This document shows, in pieces, positions 1 through 6,715 of a stretch of 10,026 bases of DNA (its first letter is position 1; the number at the start of each line of letters is the position of its first letter). The notes under the pieces are model-generated. The model searched no databases. It worked only from the letters and a program-made list of their open reading frames with translations, and had not been told where the DNA came from. The position numbers were made by a program, and so were the translations under genes. The stretch covers positions 1-10,026 of the forward strand of contig JAJZDO010000602.1 of NCBI GenBank assembly GCA_021805955.1, read 5' to 3'. This stretch comes from Acidobacteriota bacterium (GTDB taxonomy: Bacteria; Acidobacteriota; Terriglobia; Terriglobales; Acidobacteriaceae).

Positions 1-24
1 GAAGTTTGTGGGAAAATCAAAGTA
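1..24 (+). repeat. Left arm of perfect 24-bp inverted repeat at window edge
   Basis: Bases 1-24 are the exact reverse complement of bases 196-219, beginning at base 1. The match is perfect over 24 bp and fails at base 25, with a near match just beyond it (CTTG on one side, CTTGA on the other). The left arm sits where the hydrolase gene should continue into its metal-binding motif. A natural repeat would have no reason to start exactly at the first base, so a fold-back chimera or a contig-end artefact is the simplest explanation. Confidence 0.85.
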
Positions 25-178
25 CAAGATCAATTTTTTCCGGCGCTTTCCAGCCTTGGGGAAACGAAGGGTTCGACTCCATCCACGGATCGATCAAGAT
101 GGAAGTGCCTTTGGCAGTTCGAATATGGACGGTAGCGTGCCCCAGCCATTGCAATGTCATCCCATAAAAATGAGGCAT
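17..178 (-). CDS. UPF0173-type metal-dependent hydrolase, 5' fragment
   Basis: This is the N-terminal part of a metallo-beta-lactamase-fold hydrolase resembling UPF0173 (YtkL-like). The visible N-terminus reads MPHFYGMTLQWLGHATVHI and then a beta-hairpin ending in ILIDPW. The fragment continues to KIDLVL, after which family members normally run straight into the metal-binding HxHxDH motif (VTHGHxDH). Here a TGA stop (bases 17-19) follows LVL instead, so the zinc-binding histidines and the rest of the protein (family about 220-240 residues) are missing. The break coincides with a perfect inverted repeat at the window edge, so I read it as an assembly or library artefact, not a real pseudogene. 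The start at 178 is chosen because AAGGAG lies 9 nt upstream. An upstream ATG at 214 lacks a ribosome site. The gene is divergent from the P450. The physiological substrate of this family is generally unknown. Confidence 0.72.
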   Translation of the reverse strand: MPHFYGMTLQWLGHATVHIRTAKGTSILIDPWMESNPSFPQGWKAPEKIDLVL

Positions 179-195
179 GGATTCCCTCTCCTTGA

Positions 196-219
196 TACTT
201 TGATTTTCCCACAAACTTC
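196..219 (-). repeat. Right arm of 24-bp inverted repeat, native copy
   Basis: This is the reverse complement of bases 1-24. It lies in the spacer between the hydrolase start (178) and the P450, just upstream of the hydrolase ribosome site. I consider it the original copy, because its flanks fit an ordinary divergent promoter region, whereas the copy at 1-24 interrupts a reading frame. Confidence 0.8.
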
Positions 220-227
220 TTTCTAAT
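200..227 (+). promoter_or_regulatory. Possible sigma-70-type promoter for the P450
   Basis: TTGATT at 200-205 and TCTAAT at 222-227 are separated by 16 bp. They match the -35 and -10 consensus at 4/6 and 5/6 positions. Transcription would begin near 234. That leaves only about 10 nt before the ATG at 244 but about 60 nt before the TTG at 295, which favours the TTG as the true P450 start. This is seen by eye only, and chance matches of this quality are common. Confidence 0.35.
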
Positions 228-278
228 CAGATGCAGATCACAGATGAAGGCTGGATCAAAAGACAGCCTAGCTCAAAA

Positions 279-283
279 GGAGG
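279..283 (+). promoter_or_regulatory. Shine-Dalgarno site that decides the P450 start
   Basis: AAAGGAGG (276-283, core GGAGG 279-283) lies 11 nt before an in-frame TTG at 295-297. The upstream in-frame ATG at 244 has no purine-rich site before it. The spacing is a little long, but this is the only strong ribosome site in the region. Confidence 0.55.
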
Positions 284-294
284 AAACACATCCC

Positions 295-1665
295 TTGACC
301 GAGATCGCCAGTACTCATTACCCTCCCGGCCCAAGTTATCGGGACCGACTGCGCAATCCAGGTCTATTGCGCCTAAGCACGCACGAATTTCTCGAACGGA
401 ACGCAAAAACCTACGGAGACCTTGTCCACTACAAGGCATTTGGACGACATGTCTTCCAATTCAATCATCCCGATATGGTGCAGGAAGTGCTGGTTCGCGA
501 TGCGGCCATGCAACACCGAGGCATTGTGATGCAGCGTGCGAAGTTTGTCTTGGGCGAAGGGCTTCTCACCAGCGAAGAACCAACCCATATGCGTCAGCGA
601 AGACTGGTCCAGCCAGGATTTCATCGACAAAGAATCGCAGCTTACGGGGAGACAATGTTACAGTTTGCCGACGAGATGACCTCGCGGTGGAACAGTGAAG
701 GGTCTTTCGATATTCATCGCTCCATGCTTGAACTCACTTTGAGAATAACCGGCAAATGTCTTTTCGATAGCGATGTGGAATCCGAAGTGAAAACAATCTC
801 CGACTCCGTAACGGCGTTTATGGGGTTTCTCCCGCTGGCATTTCTTCCCTATCCGCACCTTCTGTTGAAAATACCCTTTGGCTTTCTTGGTCGCATACAG
901 AAATCGCAGAAGAAACTGGATCGCTTGATTTATACAATGATCGCCGATCGTAGAAGCTCCGGAATCGACCATGGAGACCTGCTGTCGATGATGCTCGCCA
1001 ATCAGGACGCAGAAGGCGGCACTGGCGGCATGACCGAACGGCAAATCCGCGACGAGTGTCTCACGCTATTACTGGCGGGCCACGAAACAACGGCCAATGG
1101 GCTGAGCTTCATTTTCTTTTTGATGGCGCAACATCCTGAGGTGCAGGAAAAGGTATTCGCCGAAGCATCGTCTGTCTTCGGAACAGCCTTCGCCGATGCG
1201 CGTCCGACTGCCTCGGAAATCTACGAGCGTCTGCCGTACTGCCAGAGAGTGGTCTCCGAAGCGCTGCGCATGTATCCGCCGGTCTGGGTCACAGCACGCA
1301 CCGCGAAGATATCGTATGCGTATCGTGGCATGGCCATTCCTGCCGGGTCTCTGCTGCTCGTCCCGCAAATTGCGATTCACCGAGATGCCCGCTGGTATCC
1401 GGAACCCATGCATTTCAACCCGGACCGCTTCCTTCCTGAGGCAAGTGCGGCGCGTCCTCGGCACGCGTATTTCCCTTTCGGTGCCGGTTCGCGCATATGC
1501 ATTGGAGAAAACTTTGCGTGGATGGAAGCGGTGCTGGTTCTAGCCTGCGTCATCCGAAACTGGCGCCTCGGATTTAACGGGCCTATTCCAGCCGAGCTTC
1601 CGCTGAGCGCCCAAATTTCTCTTCGTCCGCGCGATGGGGTTGTGATCTCAGCCACAAAAAGATGA
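295..1665 (+). CDS. Cytochrome P450
   Basis: This is a haem-thiolate monooxygenase that would insert one oxygen atom from O2 into an organic substrate, using electrons from a partner not encoded here. From the TTG start it has 456 residues, a normal size for a soluble bacterial P450, and no N-terminal membrane anchor. All the fold signatures are present: a proline-rich YPPGP start (about 9-13), the I-helix oxygen-activation motif AGHETT (about 261-266), the K-helix ExxR as EALR (about 322-325), the FNPDRFLPE meander (about 374-382) and the haem loop FPFGAGSRICIGE, with the axial cysteine at about 402 (codon 1498-1500). An ATG at 244 would add 17 residues, but it has no ribosome site. The gene is convergent with thiO, 39 nt apart, and no ferredoxin or reductase gene is adjacent. 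Substrate and CYP family cannot be read from sequence alone. The general look (KYG-like N-terminus, AGHETT) resembles fatty-acid or terpenoid-type bacterial P450s, but this is a weak guess. Confidence 0.95.
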   Translation: MTEIASTHYPPGPSYRDRLRNPGLLRLSTHEFLERNAKTYGDLVHYKAFGRHVFQFNHPDMVQEVLVRDAAMQHRGIVMQRAKFVLGEGLLTSEEPTHMRQRRLVQPGFHRQRIAAYGETMLQFADEMTSRWNSEGSFDIHRSMLELTLRITGKCLFDSDVESEVKTISDSVTAFMGFLPLAFLPYPHLLLKIPFGFLGRIQKSQKKLDRLIYTMIADRRSSGIDHGDLLSMMLANQDAEGGTGGMTERQIRDECLTLLLAGHETTANGLSFIFFLMAQHPEVQEKVFAEASSVFGTAFADARPTASEIYERLPYCQRVVSEALRMYPPVWVTARTAKISYAYRGMAIPAGSLLLVPQIAIHRDARWYPEPMHFNPDRFLPEASAARPRHAYFPFGAGSRICIGENFAWMEAVLVLACVIRNWRLGFNGPIPAELPLSAQISLRPRDGVVISATKR

Positions 1666-1704
1666 CGGATCGGCCACGAATGGGTAGCCAGGTAGAAGAG
1701 CTTA

Positions 1705-2757
1705 CTAGGATTCAAATCGCGTTGGAGCGAATGCCTCCAGCGATACATCCGGAGTTTCCCCCAGCATCGCCTGCGTCATTACGCGAGCAGTTACAGGGGC
1801 CAGCAGAATTCCGTCCCGATAGTGCCCGGTGGCATGCCAGCAGTGTTCAAATTTCGCAGCGCCCAGGATCGGTAACCCATCGGGGGTACCCGGTCGCAAT
1901 CCAGCCCAGGCGTCGATCGGCGACGGAATCGTCGCTTCCGGCAAAAGCAGAAGGGCGGAATCCATCAACTCCTTGATCTGAGCTTCGTACACAACCTCAT
2001 CAAACCCAGCTTGCTCGATCGTAGCGCCAATAGTGACACGGCCATCGCCGCGAGGAACCAGGTAGACCTTCGGAGTCCGCACCACGCAACGCAGGCGGTT
2101 CGGGTCGCATCGAACATTCGCCATGTGGCCTTTGACTGGCTCAACCGGGACGCCGCCCCATCGCTGGCCGCCCGCCCACGCCCCGCAACAATTGACAAAC
2201 ATCCCGGCGGAGATGCTGTCCCGCACGGTTTGCACATGGACACCGCTGACGGTACTCTCTACGCCCAAAACTTCTGTTGTCTCCAGCAATTTTCCGCCGG
2301 CTGCGCGCACCGCTGCCGGCAGCGCCTCACGCAGATCGTTAGGATCGACGCTGCCCTCTTCCAACCATTCAAAACTGTGCCCCTCCGGGTACAGCCCAGG
2401 CGCAAGCTCGGCGATTTCCGCAGTCGTCGCCAAGCCGTTCGATGTGCGTGGAGACTTCGGCTCCTGCAACGTTCGGCGAGTGCGCAACGGCACCCGCAAA
2501 CCGGACAGCGATTCGATGCGATCCAAATAGGACGCGTAGAGATCCCAACTGCGAACGCACAGCGGCATCAGTGCTGGCGGATTCTGAGGATCGTTCACCG
2601 CAAGCATGCCTCCGGCAGCCCACGAGGCGGAACTCATGGCCTGTCCTCGCTCCATCACTGTCACCGAAAGTCCGCGTAGGCGCAATTCCAGCGCCAGCGA
2701 CAATCCAATAATGCCTCCGCCTGCGATGACAACATCGACCACATCTGTGCCTTTCAT
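1705..2757 (-). CDS. thiO: Glycine oxidase ThiO-like FAD-dependent amine oxidase
   Basis: This is an FAD-dependent oxidase of the DAO/ThiO family. ThiO oxidises glycine to iminoglycine for the thiazole ring of thiamine, and related enzymes act on D-amino acids or sarcosine. The 350 residues match the family length. The N-terminal Rossmann motif GGGIIG (about 13-18) is followed by the acidic end of the second strand (VMERG). The motifs VEPVKGHM, VYLVPRGDGRVTIGAT, WAGLRPGTPDGLPILG and the C-terminal GHYRDGILLAPVTA follow in family order. The Arg in HYRDG (about 314) corresponds to the carboxylate-binding arginine of glycine oxidases. The ATG at 2757 has GAGGG only 1 nt away. A GTG at 2742 with AAAGG at better spacing is a credible alternative start and would remove five residues. 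No thiG, thiS or thiE gene is nearby, so a thiamine role is inferred from the family. The gene lies 70 nt downstream of the methyltransferase, probably in the same transcript. Confidence 0.88.
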   Translation of the reverse strand: MKGTDVVDVVIAGGGIIGLSLALELRLRGLSVTVMERGQAMSSASWAAGGMLAVNDPQNPPALMPLCVRSWDLYASYLDRIESLSGLRVPLRTRRTLQEPKSPRTSNGLATTAEIAELAPGLYPEGHSFEWLEEGSVDPNDLREALPAAVRAAGGKLLETTEVLGVESTVSGVHVQTVRDSISAGMFVNCCGAWAGGQRWGGVPVEPVKGHMANVRCDPNRLRCVVRTPKVYLVPRGDGRVTIGATIEQAGFDEVVYEAQIKELMDSALLLLPEATIPSPIDAWAGLRPGTPDGLPILGAAKFEHCWHATGHYRDGILLAPVTARVMTQAMLGETPDVSLEAFAPTRFES

Positions 2758-2827
2758 TCCCTCATTCTAGTTTCTTCTGTTTGAGCGATGCTGTGCCAGG
2801 CATCACTGAAGGAAATCCGCCGCACCA

Positions 2828-3475
2828 TCAGCGGGTAACGATCACTTCGCGGGTATTGTCTTTTGCCAACAGAAAACGGCACGAGCCCATTTCCTGGAAC
2901 AGGGCCTCGATTTGGCGATTTTGATAGTTCCGGAGTACTGGATAGACCGATCCATGTTGGGTCTCGACCGTATCGCCGTCCATCACGTGGTAGCGGCAAA
3001 ACACGGTCTCCGGCCCTGTCATACGAGAATGGAAAAACGCCAGAATCTGACCCCGTTCGCGCATGACAAATTTCAGTTTCCGCAGGACCGCATCCGTTAG
3101 CGGAGCGGGAATGTAATCGAGTGCATCCCATAAAAGAACGATGTCAAATTCACGATTGCCAAAATCCATATGACGCGCGAGAAAACCTTCAACGTCATAG
3201 GCGGGCGCTTCATTCTCCTGCGGCGGCAGCAGCCAATCGTGCTTGACTGCTTCTTCCACCAGATCTGCCATATAGACACTATGCCCCAAGTTGGTCAAGA
3301 AATTGATGTTATTGGGGGAGGTGGGGCCAATATCCAGCACGCACAGGCCAGGCTCCGCCTTCAGGCGAGCTAAAATTTTCATCCAGGCGCTGGAATGCCG
3401 TGGAACACGCGAACCTGCCGCCCCGTGACCGCCTTGCACTTTGCGCCCGGTGGCACGTTGAAACAATGGGCTCAT
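2828..3475 (-). CDS. Class I SAM-dependent methyltransferase-like protein
   Basis: The predicted protein is 215 residues, the size of a bare class I methyltransferase domain. The motif I region is VLDIGPTSPNN (about 46-56), strand beta2 ends in MADL (about 69-72), and the post-beta4 motif is FDIVLLWDALDYI (about 110-122), matching the usual order DxG, acidic residue, FDxV. The N-terminus is basic and polar with no signal peptide, so it is cytosolic. Motif I is odd: after the first glycine it reads PTSPNN instead of the usual GxG, so SAM binding may be atypical or lost. I chose the ATG at 3475 because GAGGTGA, matching the anti-Shine-Dalgarno, lies just upstream. A GTG at 3481 falls inside that site. 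The gene precedes thiO on the same strand and is divergent from the exported protein. The methyl acceptor is unknown. Confidence 0.75.
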   Translation of the reverse strand: MSPLFQRATGRKVQGGHGAAGSRVPRHSSAWMKILARLKAEPGLCVLDIGPTSPNNINFLTNLGHSVYMADLVEEAVKHDWLLPPQENEAPAYDVEGFLARHMDFGNREFDIVLLWDALDYIPAPLTDAVLRKLKFVMRERGQILAFFHSRMTGPETVFCRYHVMDGDTVETQHGSVYPVLRNYQNRQIEALFQEMGSCRFLLAKDNTREVIVTR

Positions 3476-3638
3476 CTTCACCTCATCTTTGCTTCATATC
3501 TGGAATCAGAGCCGGTTTGCAGTCTCGACAAATGACATTCGCAGAATTCCAGGGTTGACTCGCGGCAGCACGTTTGTTCATGAATCAATTACTTCCACTC
3601 TATATCGTAAACTGTCAGAAGATAAGGTGACATTGCTC

Positions 3639-4658
3639 TTGAGGATTGCCGCCAGCAGTGAGACCGCACCCGCATTTGTTGCCGGATCGCGATCGAAGCG
3701 TTTTGCCCCCCTCTGTGGCCGATTCCGGTCCATTTGTCCCGAGCTGCTACGCCCCGATCAGTTGCGATTTTTTCTATTGTGTCTGCTTTCATTCGCATTG
3801 GCGCTTGGTTGCCCCTTCGCCAGAGCTGTATCTGATTCCGCTGCCCGGATTACAGGTGATTCGGCGTGGCATCTGGCAAAATCCGATCCGCACGCGCTGG
3901 TGCAGGCTGCAATTCAAAATGAAATCAACAACTCCTACGGCCATCGCCCACCGATGCGATATCGGCTCAGAAAAAGAACCGGGAACACCGACACCACCAA
4001 GGAAATTGTGGAAACCAACGAGGGTGGGGTGGCACGCTTGGTCGCCATCCACAATCAGCCTCTGACTGCGTCGCAGACGCGAGCAGAGTTAGGACGATTG
4101 CACGCGCTTGCCTCCGATCCAGCGGCGCAGCAGCATCGCAAGCATAATGAACAGCGCGATGCAGCGCGGTTGGTCGGAGTGATGCACCTGCTACCGAAAG
4201 CGTTTTTGAACCAGTATGAGGGACCGGTACAGACGCCAGATGGAGTGGCGATACGCCTGACATTTACCCCGAATCCGAGTTTTTCCGCTCCGACTCTGGA
4301 ATCCCGTATTTTGACTGGAATCCGGGGAGAAATATGGATCGACCCAACGGATTTGCGAGTGGTCCGGATCGAAGGTCATCTTTTTCGAACAGTGGACTAT
4401 GGCTGGGGGATCCTAGGCACTCTCTATCCCGGGGGAACCATCAGCATCGACCTAGCCAGGACGCCGGACTGCGGCTGGCAGCTCGAGCGTCTCAGCCTGA
4501 ACATGACAGGAAGAGCGCTCATGGTCAAGTCGTTGCATGTTGTGGTGGACGAAACCGCAACCGGCTACCATTCCATCCCCGCAGGATGGAAATATACGGA
4601 TGCGATTCAGTGGCTTCTGCGCATGCCAGACATTGCAACTGCACAGGTCGATCCGTAG
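3639..4658 (+). CDS. Conserved-looking exported protein of unknown function
   Basis: I do not recognise this protein. The frame is open from 3489 (TTG) to 4658. A hydrophobic stretch LRFFLLCLLSFALALGC, followed by PFARA (bases about 3762-3827), looks like a signal peptide with an ARA cleavage site, so the mature part (about 275 residues) is probably periplasmic. The mature region starts with a charged alpha-helical part (ALVQAAIQNEIN, later LGRLHALASDPAAQQHRKHNEQRDA). It ends in an amphipathic beta-rich part (IRGEIWIDPTDLRVVRIEGHL, then DYGWGILGTLYPGGTI), reminiscent of LolA/outer-membrane-lipoprotein-sorting folds. That resemblance is only an impression. The start is uncertain. TTG at 3639 has AAGGTGA 8 nt upstream but leaves a long n-region. 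TTG at 3762 gives a classic signal peptide but no ribosome site. There is no in-frame ATG before the mature part. The gene is convergent with the racemase gene. Confidence 0.65.
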   Translation: MRIAASSETAPAFVAGSRSKRFAPLCGRFRSICPELLRPDQLRFFLLCLLSFALALGCPFARAVSDSAARITGDSAWHLAKSDPHALVQAAIQNEINNSYGHRPPMRYRLRKRTGNTDTTKEIVETNEGGVARLVAIHNQPLTASQTRAELGRLHALASDPAAQQHRKHNEQRDAARLVGVMHLLPKAFLNQYEGPVQTPDGVAIRLTFTPNPSFSAPTLESRILTGIRGEIWIDPTDLRVVRIEGHLFRTVDYGWGILGTLYPGGTISIDLARTPDCGWQLERLSLNMTGRALMVKSLHVVVDETATGYHSIPAGWKYTDAIQWLLRMPDIATAQVDP

Positions 4659-4712
4659 AAAATAGATCTTAAGCAGCGATGCCAGCCTGTCACAGCGCGA
4701 CAACGATTCGGA

Positions 4713-5870
4713 TCAGGCACGCGCCTTGATCGCCCCTGCCGGTTCTGCATGCGCCTTGTTCCGCGCATGGAAACGCTCACTGCGAACGGTCAGTTTCTCG
4801 ACGCGGTCACGTTTCACTTCAAATCCTCGACCGGCAATTTGCGGAACGCCGATTTCCCCTTTCGGCGAAACTTCCACGGCAGGTTCGATAATATCTTCTT
4901 CCCAGTAACGGGCAGACGCGGAAACGTCTCCGGGCAAGATAAAATTCTGCAGCGAAGAAAGCGCGATATTGTGGGCGCGGCCGATACCGGTCTCCAGCAT
5001 TCCTCCACACCAGGCCGGGATACCGCGCTCTGCAGTCACATTATGCACGCGTATGGCCTCGCTGAATCCGCCGACACGGCCCAACTTGATATTGATGATC
5101 CGGCAGGATTCCATTTCAATGGCGGCCAACGCATCGCGCCGGTTACGAATCGACTCATCCAAGCAGATCGACGTTTCCAGTTGGCGTTGCAGCAGCGAGT
5201 GGAAATAGAAGTCGTTGTGCCAGAGTGGCTGCTCAACCATCAACATATTGAAGACGTCGAAGGAACGCAGAAGCTCCTGATCTTTAAGTCGATAGGAGCC
5301 ATTCGCATCGCAGCTCAAAACAATGTTCGGCCACCGTGTACGAACCGCCTCAAACATCTGCACATCATGTCCAGGTTTACACTTCAGCTTGATACGCTGG
5401 TATCCAGCGGCCAGTTCTCTCTCGATGAGATCCATCAGCTTTTCCGTGGAAGACTGAATGCCCAGCGAAACTCCGCACGGGATCTTTTTTCGAACACCGC
5501 CCAGAAGCTCCCACAATGGGATTCCGAATTGTTGGCTTTCAGCGTCCCAGACTGCATTTTCCAGCGCAGCCTTCGCCATTCGATTGCCACGCACATGGCT
5601 GAATGCCTTTGGACACATCCCAGCAGAATCGATTTCAGTATGAAGCAACGCGGGAATCAACTCGTTGGCGAGCATCAGCCACGCGGTATCGGTACACTCG
5701 CCGCTAAAGCTGGGATGCTCTCCCACCGTACATTCTCCCCAACCGGTGACTCCCTCCGACAGCACTTCCACCAGCAGAATGCGCCGCTCGGTGGTTCGTC
5801 CGAAACTGGTTTCAAACGGCTGCAACAGCGGCATACCTATTTCGCGTAAAACCACACTTTCAATCTTCAC
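4713..5870 (-). CDS. menC: o-Succinylbenzoate synthase / N-succinylamino-acid racemase, MenC family
   Basis: This is an enolase-superfamily enzyme of the muconate-lactonising subgroup. The family catalyses dehydration of SHCHC to o-succinylbenzoate in menaquinone synthesis (OSBS), racemisation of N-succinyl amino acids (NSAR), or both. Numbered from the GTG start (385 residues), the general-base lysines are the KxK pair K161/K163 (IKLK) and K262 (NIKLG). The metal ligands are D188 (SCDANG), E213 (VEQP) and D238 (CLDES). These positions fall almost exactly on those known for the Amycolatopsis NSAR/OSBS (K163, D189, E214, D239, K263), so the enzyme is predicted active. The capping domain FETSFGRT and the GGMLETGIGRA loop are also present. 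The start is GTG 5870 with GGAGG 7 nt upstream. The longer ATG at 5921 lacks a site. The gene lies 68 nt downstream of the GNAT gene, which favours an NSAR role, but OSBS activity cannot be excluded. No other men gene is in view. Confidence 0.9.
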   Translation of the reverse strand: MKIESVVLREIGMPLLQPFETSFGRTTERRILLVEVLSEGVTGWGECTVGEHPSFSGECTDTAWLMLANELIPALLHTEIDSAGMCPKAFSHVRGNRMAKAALENAVWDAESQQFGIPLWELLGGVRKKIPCGVSLGIQSSTEKLMDLIERELAAGYQRIKLKCKPGHDVQMFEAVRTRWPNIVLSCDANGSYRLKDQELLRSFDVFNMLMVEQPLWHNDFYFHSLLQRQLETSICLDESIRNRRDALAAIEMESCRIINIKLGRVGGFSEAIRVHNVTAERGIPAWCGGMLETGIGRAHNIALSSLQNFILPGDVSASARYWEEDIIEPAVEVSPKGEIGVPQIAGRGFEVKRDRVEKLTVRSERFHARNKAHAEPAGAIKARA

Positions 5871-5875
5871 AAAAA

Positions 5876-5882
5876 CTCCTCC
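5876..5882 (-). promoter_or_regulatory. Ribosome binding site deciding the MenC-family start
   Basis: On the minus strand CGGAGGAG precedes GTG (5870-5868), with AGTTTTT between GGAGG and the start codon. This is near-ideal spacing and outweighs the longer frame opening at 5921. It also puts the catalytic residues at family-typical numbers. Confidence 0.7.
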
Positions 5883-5938
5883 GAAACACTTCCACCCGTC
5901 CGCAACAGCTTCAAACTGCATTTCGACCCTGGGCCAAG

Positions 5939-6715
5939 TTACTTTTCGGCCATCTCATTTTCATTCCACTGGCCAAGCTGGTAACTAGCCGATTCGCCAG
6001 ACAACTTCTGAAACCGCAACACGGTGAGTCCGGCAGAAAAAGCCGTGGAAAATTCGCGCCTCAGCTTCAATAGCGATTCTAACGCCGAAGAGGGGAGTGG
6101 CTGGAGTGTACCACCGGAATCAGTTCGAACATATGTAACAGTGATAGTTTCATTTATCGAGTACTTTGGTAGATCTTCGCCTGCAAGGAACGCGCGCACA
6201 TGTTCAGAGTTCAACCACCACTCGGCGTGAAGACGATCCGTAGGAAGATTGCCATGCAATGGCGATGTGGAAGCGCCATAAAAATCGGGCGTGTAGCGTC
6301 GAACGATTGCGCCCAGCTTTTCGATGTTAAAAAATGCATTTTTTATTTCCAGCGGATCGAAGGTCCATTCAATCAACTCGATTCCGCGAGCCAGCGCATC
6401 CTCTCTTTGTGCAAGTTTTAGCATTCTTCCAATCCCATGGTTTCGATATTCCGGCGCAACCGCCAACATGTGTGAATGGAAATACGGCTTACCATTACGT
6501 AGTCCGGGAATGGACAATGCATAGCCGACCAGTCTGGCTCCTGCCCATGCGCCCTGCACCTGACCGCCAATGGCGTTGGCAACCGCAAACATTCTGCGCG
6601 GAACAATGTCCAGATCGCGAAACTGCCAGACCGACTGCTGGAGTTCTACGCATGCTTCCATCTCCGCGATGGAAACGATTCTGCGGATTTCAATTTCCTC
6701 AGTCGCCTCACTCAC
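5939..6715 (-). CDS. GNAT-family acyltransferase (COG3375-like)
   Basis: This is a predicted acyl-CoA-dependent N-acyltransferase of 258 residues. The GNAT motif A is SHMLAVAPEYRNHGIGRMLK (about 81-100), with the CoA pyrophosphate-binding RNHGIG. The following EWTFDPLEIKNAFFNIEKLGA and the LPTDRLHAEWWL segment are characteristic of the COG3375 group as I know it. Members of that group often neighbour NSAR/OSBS-type enolase-superfamily genes. In the characterised Geobacillus kaustophilus pathway the GNAT partner succinylates D-amino acids so that the racemase can invert them. Here the neighbour downstream is exactly such a MenC/NSAR homologue, so D-amino-acid N-succinyltransferase is a reasonable inference. 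The GTG start at 6715 has GAGAGG about 9 nt upstream and overlaps the end of mazG by 8 nt, implying translational coupling. A longer frame to 6868 is arginine-rich and antiparallel to nothing credible, so it was not used. Confidence 0.85.
   Translation of the reverse strand: MSEATEEIEIRRIVSIAEMEACVELQQSVWQFRDLDIVPRRMFAVANAIGGQVQGAWAGARLVGYALSIPGLRNGKPYFHSHMLAVAPEYRNHGIGRMLKLAQREDALARGIELIEWTFDPLEIKNAFFNIEKLGAIVRRYTPDFYGASTSPLHGNLPTDRLHAEWWLNSEHVRAFLAGEDLPKYSINETITVTYVRTDSGGTLQPLPSSALESLLKLRREFSTAFSAGLTVLRFQKLSGESASYQLGQWNENEMAEK

Noticed and set aside
1666..1704. Possible terminator between the convergent P450 and thiO genes
   Set aside because: No stem-loop with a T-tract was found in these 39 bases. 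The convergent junctions at 4659-4712 and 8468 are also bare.
2011..2679. Plus-strand open frame opposite thiO
   Set aside because: It is the complement of a well-supported oxidase. Its product is rich in R, A and H, with no domain.
2787..2804. Small hairpin GATGC-8-GCATC between the methyltransferase and thiO
   Set aside because: The stem has only 5 bp and no T-run on either strand, so it is not a convincing terminator.
4749..5849. Long plus-strand open frame (about 366 codons) opposite the MenC-family gene
   Set aside because: It is antisense to a gene with intact catalytic residues, and its translation has no recognisable motif or ribosome site.
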